Shown: positions 15,090 through 23,809, counted from the stretch's first letter. The stretch: 64,000 nucleotides of DNA from Lachnospiraceae bacterium UBA4260 (GCA_002395235.1 DGWK01000030.1:20252-84251), one strand, 5' to 3'. Program-made: numbers and translations. Notes: generated by a model from the letters alone, not told the origin.

Positions 15090-16403
15090 TTACCTCTCTC
15101 TCTGAATGGAGGCAACCACAAATACAGTCAGGACAAACGGATAGATCAGGAACGGGATCAGCGAAACACTTGTCAGCTTCGCGATATTTGCCGCCACCAG
15201 CAGCTGTGCTCCGTAGGGTATGATTCCCTGCATGATGCAGGAGCAGGTATCCAGCAGGGAAGCTGTCTGTTTGGGATCCACGCCATATTCTTTCGTTATA
15301 TCTCTGGCTATGGGCGCCGCAATAACGATAGCAACCGTGTTATTTGCCGTCGCAATGTCCATAAACGCTGTCAAAAAAGCGATTCCGTACATTCCACCCC
15401 TCTTGCTGTCCGCTTTCTTTCGGATAAACTCGAGGATCGCTTCAAATCCTCCGTTCTCCTTCATAAGCGCCGCAATGGAAGCCACAAGGATCGTGACGAT
15501 CATGGTCTCAAACATTCCGCTGATGCCGCTGCCCATGGAGGCCAGCGCCGTCGAATAGGCAAGTGATCCGGTCAGGATCCCGACTACCACAAAGAGCAGG
15601 ATACCGACGATCAGCACCAGAAAAACATTGATACCGAGTATGGACATGCCCAGAACAATAAAGTAGGGAATAGCCTGCAGAATATTAAATTCAAAGGTTC
15701 CGACCGACACGCCGCCGCTCATGAAAGCATAGACCACAAGAATGATCAGCGTGATCAGCGCCGCCGGAAATGCTACCCTAATATTTGTACGGAATTTATC
15801 CTTCATTTCCACGCCCTGCGTCTTCGTCGCGGCGATCGTAGTATCCGAAATAAAAGAAAGATTGTCCCCGAACATGGCTCCGCCCACAACAATTCCCACG
15901 CACAGAGGGAGCGACAGCCCGCCGTTGTTGGCGACGGCGCACGCGATCGGCGCCAGCACGGAAATGGTTCCGACGCTCGTTCCCATGGCCATGGAGATCA
16001 GGCACGCGATCACAAACAGGCCGGGAACGGCAAACTTGCCCGGTATGATATTCAGCAGCATATTCGCCGTACTCGAGGCGCCGCCCGCCTCGGAGGCGAT
16101 CCCGCTGAACGCGCCGGCCATCAGGAAGATGAACAGCATGATCACGATATTATCATCGCCGATTCCCTGGGCACAAATATGGATCTTCTCATCAAAAGTC
16201 AAGCTCTTGTTCTGCAGAAAGGCCGCGATCAGCGCGATCGAAAATGCCAGTACGACAGACACGACATAAAAGCCCATCTGCCCTTCCGTCGGTTTTATAT
16301 ATTCAAAAAAGATTCCGTTCCCCAGATATACTACCAAAAACAGAAGTATGGGAAGCAGCGCTTTGGGGTTGGCTTTCGGCGTAGGTTTTTCAGGCTGGTT
16401 CAT
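15090..16403 (-). CDS. NhaC-family Na+/H+ antiporter
   Basis: A 437-residue membrane protein with about 11-12 hydrophobic spans. LISMAMGTSVGTISVLAPIA near 135-155 and GGAMFGDNLSFISDTTIAATKTQG near 172-195 are the hallmark motifs of the NhaC family (Na+/H+, or malate/lactate exchange in some members). A second-half match, FLTAFMDIATANNTVAIVIAAP, lies near 343. The 66-nt leader contains TATAAT at 16462-16457 on the minus strand. RBS AGGAG precedes the ATG at 16403. An HD hydrolase gene follows 8 nt downstream. Confidence 0.88.
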   Translation of the reverse strand: MNQPEKPTPKANPKALLPILLFLVVYLGNGIFFEYIKPTEGQMGFYVVSVVLAFSIALIAAFLQNKSLTFDEKIHICAQGIGDDNIVIMLFIFLMAGAFSGIASEAGGASSTANMLLNIIPGKFAVPGLFVIACLISMAMGTSVGTISVLAPIACAVANNGGLSLPLCVGIVVGGAMFGDNLSFISDTTIAATKTQGVEMKDKFRTNIRVAFPAALITLIILVVYAFMSGGVSVGTFEFNILQAIPYFIVLGMSILGINVFLVLIVGILLFVVVGILTGSLAYSTALASMGSGISGMFETMIVTILVASIAALMKENGGFEAILEFIRKKADSKRGGMYGIAFLTAFMDIATANNTVAIVIAAPIARDITKEYGVDPKQTASLLDTCSCIMQGIIPYGAQLLVAANIAKLTSVSLIPFLIYPFVLTVFVVASIQRER

Positions 16404-16490
16404 GATGTTCTCCTTAGTGATATGTAAATGCGAATCTGTTATTGCAACAAGAATAAATTATATCATAATTTGGATAAAAAAGCGCAAAAA

Positions 16491-16542
16491 CTATGGGCTG
16501 TGAAGCACAAGCATTCATCAGCTCATTTCTTCACAGCCCATT
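16491..16542 (-). terminator. Terminator after the XRE-family gene
   Basis: ATGGGCTGTGAAG and CTTCACAGCCCAT form a perfect 13-bp stem with a 24-nt loop; AGTTTTTGCG follows on the minus strand. Confidence 0.7.
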
Positions 16543-16578
16543 TACAAGTCTTGTTTATGTACAGCCCTTCCGGAAGCT

Positions 16579-17214
16579 TTACTTCTTCAAATTCGCCAGC
16601 ATCTCCAAAAGCGCTCCCATCCCCTCACTGTCCTTCCCGGAACCCGCGCTGTTCCCGGTCTTTCCCGACAAAAGCGAGTTAAGAATCTCTGACGCCCCCG
16701 AACCACTCGAATTTCCGGAACTTCCCGAACTTCCCGAAGCAGATCCTTTGGCAGCCATCAGCGCAGCGATCAGCTCAACCACACTCGCATCTCCTTCAAG
16801 AAGATTGATCACCGCACTCTTTGTGGTCGAATCAGCCTTGCGGTACAGCTGCACAAGCTTTTTCTCCGTCGCGGTCAAGGTCAGCACATTCGGTGTCTTG
16901 GAAGAAGTCTTCGAAGACGTCTTTTTCGCGGTAGAAGTCTTTTTGGCAGAAGAAGTCTTCTTCGCAGAAGCGGCCGCCTTTCCGGCAGAGGCCGTCTTTC
17001 CCTCTCCCGTCGCCGCATCCAGCAGTGATTTCTGCGTCACTCCCAGAACCTTTGCCATCTTCCTGATCACGTCCTGTACCGGCTCTTTTTCTCCGCGTTC
17101 TACTTTGCCGACATCGGAGGCCGTGAGCCCTTCCACTTGCTCCGCTAAAGCAGCTTGCGTCATTCCTTTGGCCGTGCGTGCTTCTTTGATCAAATCCCCA
17201 AGTTTCTTTGACAT
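16579..17214 (-). CDS. XRE-family DNA-binding protein with a histone-like Lys/Ser/Thr linker
   Basis: A 211-residue protein. Residues 1-60 are a helix-turn-helix domain (IKEARTAKGMTQAALAEQVEG, VGKVERGEKEP). Residues about 72-110 are a repeated AKKTSS/AKKTST tract like that of histone H1 or HU tails. Residues 112-160 are helical (LTATEKKLVQLYRKADSTTKSAVINLLEGD), and a Gly/Ser-rich tail ends in GMGALLEMLANLKK. The start is the ATG at 17214 with GGGAGG upstream; the open frame continues further but those codons overlap the esterase remnant on the other strand. Its job is unknown. The linker suggests non-specific DNA binding or a nucleoid role, which is inference. Confidence 0.75.
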   Translation of the reverse strand: MSKKLGDLIKEARTAKGMTQAALAEQVEGLTASDVGKVERGEKEPVQDVIRKMAKVLGVTQKSLLDAATGEGKTASAGKAAASAKKTSSAKKTSTAKKTSSKTSSKTPNVLTLTATEKKLVQLYRKADSTTKSAVINLLEGDASVVELIAALMAAKGSASGSSGSSGNSSGSGASEILNSLLSGKTGNSAGSGKDSEGMGALLEMLANLKK

Positions 17215-17418
17215 ACTTACCTCCCTTCGGTTAAGGCTCGCAGAATGGAACGTTGTTTTTTGCCCACATATACCAAAACAGCATAAGAATATATTCTTTA
17301 TAAGTATTATACTTTCAAATGGAGCCAAGGTAGAATACTTTTTGGAAAAACAGTCAGACATCCGAGGCTCACGATATTTTGATAATTCAGACAAGAACAT
17401 TCCAAGGAGGAACACTGA

Positions 17419-17670
17419 TATGAATCTGAAATCAGCCCGCCGATCCTTGACGACCTGACCATCGAGTCTCAGGAGACCCTGCCCCTTTACATCTACCTTT
17501 CCGTCGGTTCTGAGGATCCCTGGTGCATCAACTCGACCCTCTATTACGGACATGTCATGGATGAAAAAGGCATTCCCAACCAGACCGACCTGGTGGAAGG
17601 CTACGACCACGGTAACGAGATGTGGGAGCTTGGCCACTACAACTTCCTGCAGAAGATCTTCCTGAACTGA
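17419..17670 (+). pseudogene. 3' remnant of an alpha/beta-hydrolase (esterase) gene
   Basis: The frame ending at the TGA at 17668-17670 reads about 83 codons of well-biased sequence: PLYIYLSVGSEDPWCINSTL, VMDEKGIPNQTDL, GYDHGNEMWELGHYNFLQKI. This is the acid-histidine end of an esterase, with GSED holding the Asp and YDHGNEMWE the His. The frame has a stop at 17416, and no start. An ATG at 17420 with AAGGAGG upstream is in another frame and stops after 12 codons, as if an internal deletion joined the old start to the tail out of frame. Its end is 7 nt from the end of the convergent methyltransferase gene. Confidence 0.55.
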
Positions 17671-17677
17671 CAGCTGC

Positions 17678-18286
17678 TCACGCCATCTCAAAGATCAGGA
17701 TTCTCTCCCGCCTGTCATACTCCTCATAGAGGCCCGTGCAGTCAATCTCATCCACGAACTGCAGCCCGTCTTCTGTCATGAGAGCTGACACTTCCCCGTC
17801 AAAGGGATAGTAGAAGAACAGATACATCTGCCTCGGGTTCTCATAGTAGGATTCCCTGATCCTGGCGATCACGATCCTCAGGACCTCGTCCGCAAACGGA
17901 TTAAAAAAATAGAAACAGTCCTCGTCACTGACCTGATACTTCCGGGCGTCCGCACAGACAAAGCGGATGCCCTTTTTATATTTTGACGGAATTCTGGCTG
18001 CTTCAAGATTTCTCAGAGCGCCTTCGTACAGCTCTGCGTCAAATTCGATCCCCGTCGCCCGGCATCCCGTCCTTGCGCTGAGAAAGAACACCGTCCGGCC
18101 CAGTCCGCACCCGTAGTCGAGCACATGACTGTCCGCAGTCACGTAACCGCTCTCCGCCAGCGCCTGCAGGACCCGATAATCCGTCGGCTCATAAGGATTG
18201 CACGACGGCACGACGAAATGATCGATCTTTCCGCTTGTCCTGATATTCAGTTTCTTTTCCCACCATTGCTCTGACGTGATGCTCAT
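17678..18286 (-). CDS. Class I SAM-dependent methyltransferase
   Basis: A 202-residue cytoplasmic protein with a single Rossmann methyltransferase domain: motif I VLDYGCGLGRTVFFLS near 55-70, the acidic strand GIEFDAELYEGAL near 78-90, ADARKY near 113 and the post-motif DCFYFFNPFADEVL near 120-133. FNPF at the motif IV position suggests an amine or ring-nitrogen acceptor, as in other N-methylases, but the substrate is unknown. The ATG at 18286 has GGAGACC upstream. It is a single gene, convergent with the esterase remnant. Confidence 0.82.
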   Translation of the reverse strand: MSITSEQWWEKKLNIRTSGKIDHFVVPSCNPYEPTDYRVLQALAESGYVTADSHVLDYGCGLGRTVFFLSARTGCRATGIEFDAELYEGALRNLEAARIPSKYKKGIRFVCADARKYQVSDEDCFYFFNPFADEVLRIVIARIRESYYENPRQMYLFFYYPFDGEVSALMTEDGLQFVDEIDCTGLYEEYDRRERILIFEMA

Positions 18287-18644
18287 TAGCGGTCTCCTGT
18301 CATTTTTCTGTATATGTACTTTTTATTCCCTTCTTCGGTGGAATATCCACCGAAGAAGGGTTTCAAAAAAGCACTATGACTTTATTTTTTGCCTATTGCG
18401 CCATAATTTTCTACCAAGCACCTTCAAGTCAGATTTCCTTTATCAGCTCTTCTCATGCTCTGCCCGCAAAATGCGCAAATCAGAAATCCAGCTGCTCGCC
18501 GGATTTCTGATGAAATGAGGGAAAGGCCGAACCAGAGATCCTCATTATCTGAGCCCCTGTGCCGTACCATCAATATTTGAGGCTCGCGGAGCGAGCCGCT
18601 ACGCCGCACGCATCATTTATTCGTTGGTGGACTTCCCACCCGAG
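18287..18644. other. Gene-free stretch with a palindromic repeat and a GC-rich hairpin
   Basis: No convincing gene is present. It holds the 33-bp palindrome at 18328-18360, an imperfect hairpin TCAGAAATCC/GGATTTCTGA around 18480-18511, and GGCTCG-CGGA-GCGAGCC near 18582. A 61-codon minus-strand frame at 18424-18609 looks like repeat-derived sequence rather than a gene. Confidence 0.5.
18328..18360. repeat. 33-bp palindrome, copy A
   Basis: CCCTTCTTCGGTGGA-ATA-TCCACCGAAGAAGGG: perfect 15-bp arms and a 3-nt loop. Identical copy at 63318; near-identical copies at 25750 and 63233. Confidence 0.9.
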
Positions 18645-20693
18645 TTAATGCTTCTTATACAAGAACACCACCGCCACGGCTGCCGCAAGAAGAGCAGCGC
18701 TTCCTCCAATGACTGCCCCGGACTTTGCATCCACAGGCTGCGCCGTAACCGTATCCTGTGCGACCGCATCTTCTTCCTCCTGAGTCTGCTCCTGCTGCCC
18801 TGGCTGTCCCTGATTCTGCTGATCCTGCATCGAAGGCCCGCCGGTCATTCCGCCCTGGCTCATATCCGGCGGCATCTGCCCGCCGCGCGGCCCGCCGTGC
18901 CCCGGCCCGCCATGCATATTTTCCGTCTCGGAAGCAGTTTCGGAGTCCGTACTTCCATCTGAAGAATCCCCGCGCTGCGTTCCCTGCCGGTCACCCTTGG
19001 ACTTCATTCCGCCCCAGTTCATGTTTCCGTCGTACATGCTGCTCTGCGCATCGCCGTAAGAAGCCGACACTTCGCTGAGCGTGATCTCTTCCGAATTTTC
19101 ACCGATCACAACCGTGTAGGTGCCGCCCACTTCCATATCCGGGCAGCTGATCAGCGCCGATGAGAAGCTGCAAGGCACGTCCCAGGACAGCAATACTTTG
19201 CCGTCTGCGTCTTCAATCGCCAGCGTCGTCCCGGCTTCCGCCGTCGTGCTGGTGTTGTAGAGGATCGATGCCTGTGTGGAACTGGTGTCAAAAGCTTCCG
19301 CCATGGCAGATGCTCCGCACGCGATGATGGTTCCGCCGCTGATCTCTGCGACGCCGCCGCTCTCGCTGGCATAGTCCACAGCGCTGTTGCTTCCCGTGCC
19401 GACAAGGCTGACGTATACAGTGCCTCCACTGATCAAAATATCGCCATTGGAATCAAGTCCGTCGGCATCATTGCCGGTCTCATTGATGATCTTGATCGTC
19501 CCACTGCTGATCTTGATATACGTCTCGGAATCCGCAGCATCAGTACTTGTCTGTGTGCCGTCCTGCCCGGCGCTCGTGTCCGAAGGCATCTGCCCGGCGC
19601 CCGTCGTTCCCATACCGTGGCCGCCGCCGGGACGGCCACCCATGCCTCCGCCCATTCCTCCGCCGAACATTTCGCCGGATCCTCCGTTGGCATTAAATCC
19701 GTCATCCTGCGGATAGATCGTGACATCGCCCCCGGAGACATCGATCGTCAGGGCCTCAATGCCTTCATAGCATTCCTTGGCCAGGAGCGTTCCTCCCGAA
19801 ATATTTACGCCGGCATCGGAGTGAATGCCGTCATCGCCGGTATTGATTGTGACGTCGCCGCCCACCATAGTGAAATCGCCGGTCGTGTGAATGGCGTCGT
19901 CCGCCGCCGTAATATCCAGTGTGCCGGACTCCAGGTAAAAGTAGCCGTTTTCAACATCGTTGGAAGTGACCAGGCCGTCGTCGCCGGCATCCACTGTGAT
20001 AGAAGCCTCTTTGATGCGAAGACTGTCGTTCGCATGGATGGCGTCCGCAGCCGCCGTCACCGTGATCGTACCGCCTGTGATGACCAGGTCATCGTTGGCG
20101 GCAATTCCGTGCATGTACTGCGCGGTTACCACAAGACTCCCGCTTCCGTTTATCGTCAGATCGTCATGGGCGAAAATAGCTCCGTCCGTCCCATCATTAA
20201 GAGCGGTCTCGTTGTAGGAAGAGCCGCTGGTGATGCTGTTTTGGCTGCCTTCTGCCAGCGTCAGGAACACCTTGTCCGCCTGGTCAACCCGAATGCACGC
20301 GTCGTCGCTGCAGTTGATCTCCACACCGTTAAGAAGAATGAAGACCTTGGAAGAGTCGTAGGCGTCCACGGAGATATAGCCGTCTGTCAGCGTTCCGGAC
20401 ACTTCATAGTATCCCGCGTTTGAGATCACCACATTTCCGTCGACCGTATAAGCACCGCTGCCGGAGATCGAAGCTCCGTCTCCGGTCAGCGTGATCACCG
20501 TGGCCCCGGTCACGTCCCAGCTTCCGTTCTGGTCGTTCGCGGTAAAGTATACCGAATCGGAATTCTGCTCCGCGTCTTCGTCCACGATCTTTGTGATTCC
20601 AAGCGACTCCCCGTTCATGAACAGGGCCGTTAAGACAAGGCTCCCGGCGACGATGGCAACGCAGATTTTGTCGAGATTTTTATGCGTTGACAT
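18645..20693 (-). CDS. Exported carbohydrate-binding beta-helix protein (Cthe_2159/DUF4353-like)
   Basis: A 682-residue surface protein. A membrane segment near residues 9-27 is followed by repeated beta-strand units such as GYISVDAYDSSKVFILLNGV, GSGSLVVTAQYMHGIAANDD and DDGIHSDAGVNISGGTL, in which DAIHAND, DAIHTTGD and DDGIHSDAG recur; this is the right-handed beta-helix of Cthe_2159-like acidic-polysaccharide-binding proteins. It ends in a Gly/Met/Gln-rich low-complexity region, then SGAVIGGSAALLAAAVAVVFLYKKH, a C-terminal anchor. It follows a DUF4956 gene by 19 nt, and a VTC-domain gene lies above that: a recurring three-gene set. Binding to a polyanion such as polyphosphate or pectin is inference. 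Confidence 0.8.
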   Translation of the reverse strand: MSTHKNLDKICVAIVAGSLVLTALFMNGESLGITKIVDEDAEQNSDSVYFTANDQNGSWDVTGATVITLTGDGASISGSGAYTVDGNVVISNAGYYEVSGTLTDGYISVDAYDSSKVFILLNGVEINCSDDACIRVDQADKVFLTLAEGSQNSITSGSSYNETALNDGTDGAIFAHDDLTINGSGSLVVTAQYMHGIAANDDLVITGGTITVTAAADAIHANDSLRIKEASITVDAGDDGLVTSNDVENGYFYLESGTLDITAADDAIHTTGDFTMVGGDVTINTGDDGIHSDAGVNISGGTLLAKECYEGIEALTIDVSGGDVTIYPQDDGFNANGGSGEMFGGGMGGGMGGRPGGGHGMGTTGAGQMPSDTSAGQDGTQTSTDAADSETYIKISSGTIKIINETGNDADGLDSNGDILISGGTVYVSLVGTGSNSAVDYASESGGVAEISGGTIIACGASAMAEAFDTSSTQASILYNTSTTAEAGTTLAIEDADGKVLLSWDVPCSFSSALISCPDMEVGGTYTVVIGENSEEITLSEVSASYGDAQSSMYDGNMNWGGMKSKGDRQGTQRGDSSDGSTDSETASETENMHGGPGHGGPRGGQMPPDMSQGGMTGGPSMQDQQNQGQPGQQEQTQEEEDAVAQDTVTAQPVDAKSGAVIGGSAALLAAAVAVVFLYKKH

Positions 20694-20712
20694 TGCACTT
20701 ACCTCCCGGCGA

Positions 20713-21384
20713 TCAGCCCATGTAGTCGCCGTTGTAGCTTACCAGCACTGCGCTGTTGACGCCTTCGATCTCGGAAAGCTCATTGACAAAGTCCGTGTTA
20801 TCGTCCTTAAGCCGGATCTCGAGGTTGAGCTCGACGCCGCCTCTGCGGGCTGTTTTGCTCTTGACATTGCACTTGTTGACCTTGTCCTTGAGGAAAGCCA
20901 TGGCTCTCTCTTCGCTCGCGTGGTCATTGCAGTCCAGGACCACGATGTAAGGGTTTGTGTTTTCTTTGCGGTTGGCAAAAAAGAGAATGATCAGGCCGAT
21001 CATAACACTGCCGAACACGGCCAGCGGGATCATACCTGCGGCCAGCACAATGCCGGCTGCGATGGACCAGAACAGGAACGCGATGTCCAACGGCTCCTTG
21101 ATCGCCGTTCGGAATCGGACGATGGACAGCGCGCCGACCATACCGAGTGACAGCACTACGTTGCTGGTCACTGCCAGGATGACGAGCGTCGTGATCATTG
21201 TGAGCGCCACCAGCGTCACTCCGAAGGAGGAGGAGTACATGACGCCTGCGTAGGTCTTTTTGTAGATCAGATAGATGAACACGCCCAGGCCAAAAGCCAG
21301 AAGCAGCGCGAGCACCATATCAAACATGCTTACTGCTGTGATGTTGGAAAGAAAACTTGACTTGAAAATATCCTGAAAACTCAT
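20713..21384 (-). CDS. DUF4956 membrane protein
   Basis: A 223-residue protein with four or five membrane segments in its first 145 residues (MFDMVLALLLAFGLGVFIYLIY, VTLVALTMITTLVILAVT, VVLSLGMVGALSIVRFRTAIKEP) and a soluble ferredoxin-like C-terminal domain (IVVLDCNDHASEERAMAFLKD, VELNLEIRLKDDN). GALSIVRFRTAIKEPLDIA is the signature of the DUF4956 family. The family commonly sits with VTC-domain polyphosphate polymerases, as here (42 nt downstream of one). Its function is not established; a membrane channel or scaffold for the polymerase is a fair guess. Confidence 0.85.
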   Translation of the reverse strand: MSFQDIFKSSFLSNITAVSMFDMVLALLLAFGLGVFIYLIYKKTYAGVMYSSSFGVTLVALTMITTLVILAVTSNVVLSLGMVGALSIVRFRTAIKEPLDIAFLFWSIAAGIVLAAGMIPLAVFGSVMIGLIILFFANRKENTNPYIVVLDCNDHASEERAMAFLKDKVNKCNVKSKTARRGGVELNLEIRLKDDNTDFVNELSEIEGVNSAVLVSYNGDYMG

Positions 21385-21425
21385 TTTTTGTCCCTCATTT
21401 CTTTATATTTATTTTTGTTTTTGTT

Positions 21426-22139
21426 TCAATCGTAAATCCTGCACTGCGCGTATTTGGAGAAGGCGCAGACCCTTCTGCCCGGCGTCTGTACTGCGTCCCT
21501 GATGATCGACGGCAGGTAGGCGTCCCACTTCACCTCCAGTATGATTCCCGCGTCTCCCGCCGGCACCGTCACACAGTCGGGATTCAGGAAGTCCGTGCAC
21601 CCGAGGCCCGTCCTTATATCGTAATCGAAGGTCACCCTGACGTTCCCGGGCCCGTAAATAAAGGGCTCCCTGGTGTAGTCGACGATGGTCATGGGCTTCA
21701 TCCCCTGGTAGCGCATCTTGCAGTACAGCTCCTGAATCAAAGAGTGCGGCGAGCTGAGCATCCAGTCGATATCGCCGTCCACGATCTTCTGCGCTTCTTC
21801 CATGGTCAGGGGCGCGGAATATTTTGTCCCCAGACCGTTCAGCTTACTCTTCTTCTCCAGGTGGATCACCGCTGACGGATCGCCGTTGTAGTAGCGGATC
21901 CGGAACTTCTCTCTGCGGTTCACTCCGTCGACTTTCTCGCGCAGCGCCTTGTCATTTAAATTGTCAAAATACAGACTTCTTATCAGATATTTCCCGTCCA
22001 CAGCGTGCGGATCTGTCTTTGCGACTGCTCTCAGCCTCTGCCTTATGGCGAGCAGATCCGACCAGCTGATCTCATGCTTCCACTCGTGGCGGTAGTGTAT
22101 TTCTTTTTTGTCTTTCACTGCTGTCGTACCGTTTTCCAT
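21426..22139 (-). CDS. VTC-domain polyphosphate polymerase
   Basis: A 237-residue soluble protein of the triphosphate tunnel metalloenzyme superfamily, VTC branch. Basic and acidic tunnel residues are visible in YRHEWKHEIS, YLIRSLYFDNLNDKAL, REKFRIRYYNGD, IHLEKKSK, VTFDYDIRTG and the terminal GIILEVKWDAYLP. In yeast Vtc4 this fold makes polyphosphate from ATP. No SPX or membrane domain is present, so the DUF4956 partner probably supplies the membrane part. The ATG at 22139 is preferred over a GTG 12 nt upstream because GAGGT then has ten-nt spacing. First gene of the three-gene set. Confidence 0.85.
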   Translation of the reverse strand: MENGTTAVKDKKEIHYRHEWKHEISWSDLLAIRQRLRAVAKTDPHAVDGKYLIRSLYFDNLNDKALREKVDGVNRREKFRIRYYNGDPSAVIHLEKKSKLNGLGTKYSAPLTMEEAQKIVDGDIDWMLSSPHSLIQELYCKMRYQGMKPMTIVDYTREPFIYGPGNVRVTFDYDIRTGLGCTDFLNPDCVTVPAGDAGIILEVKWDAYLPSIIRDAVQTPGRRVCAFSKYAQCRIYD

Positions 22140-22222
22140 CTGTATTATCACCTCGCTTTCCTTTAACTGGGTCCATTATTCCATGCGAAACTTAAACAAA
22201 ACTTAGAAATCAAATAAGTTTG

Positions 22223-22250
22223 AAAAAAGTCAGGGGATCATTCCCCTGAC
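22223..22250 (-). terminator. Terminator after the P-loop kinase-CYTH gene
   Basis: GTCAGGGG and CCCCTGAC enclose a 6-nt loop and are followed on the minus strand by TTTTTT. Confidence 0.88.
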
Positions 22251-22355
22251 TCACTGAAAATCATTCCACCCGCGTACGCCGCTCAGCCCGGTGCGGTGTC
22301 GGCTGTCGCCGCAGCTCACCTTGCCGCAGCGCCGGACGGTGTGCACCGCTCAGCC

Positions 22356-23450
22356 TCACTCCGGCTTATGCTTTGCCAGATACGAGTTTTTGTACTCCGG
22401 CAAATTTGTCACTTCTTTGATGACCTTGATCTCCTCGGGGAAAGTAACTTTGTCGTTTATATCCCGCAATTCGATCTCCATGATCGCCTTGTCGCTCCAG
22501 AACGGATACACATCAATTTTAAAATACTGATTGTTGTAAGTGAGGCAATATCTGTCCTTGCGGATCTGTCCCAGAGAAGTGTCGGCGTTCATGAGCAGGT
22601 TCAGGTACTCGTCCTTTGTAATCCTTCTCTCTATCTCGATGCGCTTGTAATCGCTCACCCGGCGCTTGGTCGTCTGATAATAAATATAGTGCCCGTTGCT
22701 TCCCCGCTGGCGCACCCGGATTTCCTCTTTGTCATCTACCTTGAGATAAGTCTGGATGATCTCCACCTTCTCACAGTGGGGCAGCGATTCAAGCCACTTG
22801 AGATCCGGATATTCGACGAGGAAATTCCTCTCGATCTCCATAGGCTCCGGCTCGCCCAAAAAGGAAGTGATCTCCGCGATCAGCCTCTTCATCTTTTCCG
22901 TGAAATCCGTGGAGTTGTCGATCACCCTCAAGTGCGGGTGTCCCGTCCAGGCCGCGATAAACTTGTCGTCCATCTGTGCCGCCTCTTCGATTCCCTCCGT
23001 TCTGGCCTTATTATTTGCCAAAGTATAGAACTCCTCCGCTCCTTTGGCCGCCGTTACGAGATGAAAAATGGCGTCGTAACTGTCCCGCAGTTCCACTTCA
23101 TTGACGTTTACGGATCGAAGAACCTCTTCAAACGTATCGTCGTCCATATAGACTTTATTGTCCAGCGCGCCTCTGTCGCAGACGATCAGGACCTTGTCCT
23201 TCTTCATCACGCGCGCGGCCTGCTCGAAGACCTTCTCCTTCTCCAGCTGCAGACGCATCTGGCAGAACTGGTAATCCGCATTGGTCTTGCAGGTCCAGGG
23301 CGCCACGCCTCCGTTGATCAGTTCCGTCGCCGTCTCCGGCACGATCAGAACGACATAGCCTTTTTCGGTAAAGCTGTTCATGATCCAGCTCAGCGCCGTG
23401 GTCTTGCCGGCGCAGGGACCTCCGGTTATCACTATTTTGGTAATGTCCAT
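22356..23450 (-). CDS. P-loop kinase-like ATPase fused to a CYTH (triphosphate tunnel) domain
   Basis: A 364-residue cytoplasmic protein of two parts. Residues 1-190 are a P-loop domain (IVITGGPCAGKTTALSWI, VLIVCDRGALDNKVYM), of the AAA_28/NadR-like kinase type. Residues 203-360 are a CYTH domain with the signature MEIERNFLVE, then IRVRQRGSNGHYIYYQTTKR, YKRIEIERRI, RYCLTYNNQYFKIDVYPF and IMEIELRD. CYTH enzymes hydrolyse triphosphate-containing compounds or make signalling nucleotides. The same pairing of kinase and tunnel domain is known in plant TTM1/2. It lies just upstream of the VTC polymerase, a second member of the same superfamily, but behind its own terminator. Confidence 0.87.
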   Translation of the reverse strand: MDITKIVITGGPCAGKTTALSWIMNSFTEKGYVVLIVPETATELINGGVAPWTCKTNADYQFCQMRLQLEKEKVFEQAARVMKKDKVLIVCDRGALDNKVYMDDDTFEEVLRSVNVNEVELRDSYDAIFHLVTAAKGAEEFYTLANNKARTEGIEEAAQMDDKFIAAWTGHPHLRVIDNSTDFTEKMKRLIAEITSFLGEPEPMEIERNFLVEYPDLKWLESLPHCEKVEIIQTYLKVDDKEEIRVRQRGSNGHYIYYQTTKRRVSDYKRIEIERRITKDEYLNLLMNADTSLGQIRKDRYCLTYNNQYFKIDVYPFWSDKAIMEIELRDINDKVTFPEEIKVIKEVTNLPEYKNSYLAKHKPE

Positions 23451-23700
23451 TTTCTTCTCCTTATTGCGATTACACGGCCAGCGGCTTAACGTAATATGTG
23501 CCCGCTGATTGCGTCACCATAATAAATATAACAGAAAACTTCAGTCGTGCGGGCCGTTTAAAACAATTTTACAAATTTACCTGATAAACTGAAAATGTCA
23601 ATATGACTGTTAAAGCTCACAGTGCGAGCTGCCCGGAAGACGGCATTTTCCTATTCGCACGTGTGCATCATTAGACATTGCTTAAGGAAAGGATAAACAA
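23451..23700. other. Divergent intergenic region upstream of the CYTH gene and the basic protein gene
   Basis: About 250 nt, lower in GC than its flanks. A strong ribosome-binding site AAGGAAAGG lies at 23684-23694, before the short frame at 23701. No clear promoter pair was settled on. Confidence 0.4.
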
Positions 23701-23739
23701 ATGAAAGCTGTAATTATCACCCTCGATGACCGATTGTGA
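23701..23739 (+). CDS. Possible 12-residue leader peptide
   Basis: ATG with a strong AAGGAAAGG site, coding MKAVIITLDDRL then TGA. It ends 23 nt before the open frame of the next gene. It cannot be joined to that gene by one frameshift because a TAA at 23747 closes the downstream frame. It may be a leader that governs the next gene, or a truncated relic. Confidence 0.4.
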   Translation: MKAVIITLDDRL

Positions 23740-23809
23740 GGCTCTATAAATAATAAAGGAGTTGTTTTCTGCTATTGCTGCCTCATCAGCGGAAGACACA
23801 ATTAAGGTC

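Noticed and set aside
17215..17691. N-terminal extension of the XRE protein to 17691
   Set aside because: The extra residues are the complement of the esterase remnant, and the ATG at 17214 has a good ribosome-binding site.
18424..18609. 61-codon minus-strand frame
   Set aside because: Repeat-like sequence, no start signal, no family features.
23701..23762. Joining the short leader frame to the basic protein gene by programmed frameshift
   Set aside because: The downstream frame has a TAA at 23747, after the leader has already ended at 23739, so one shift cannot link them.
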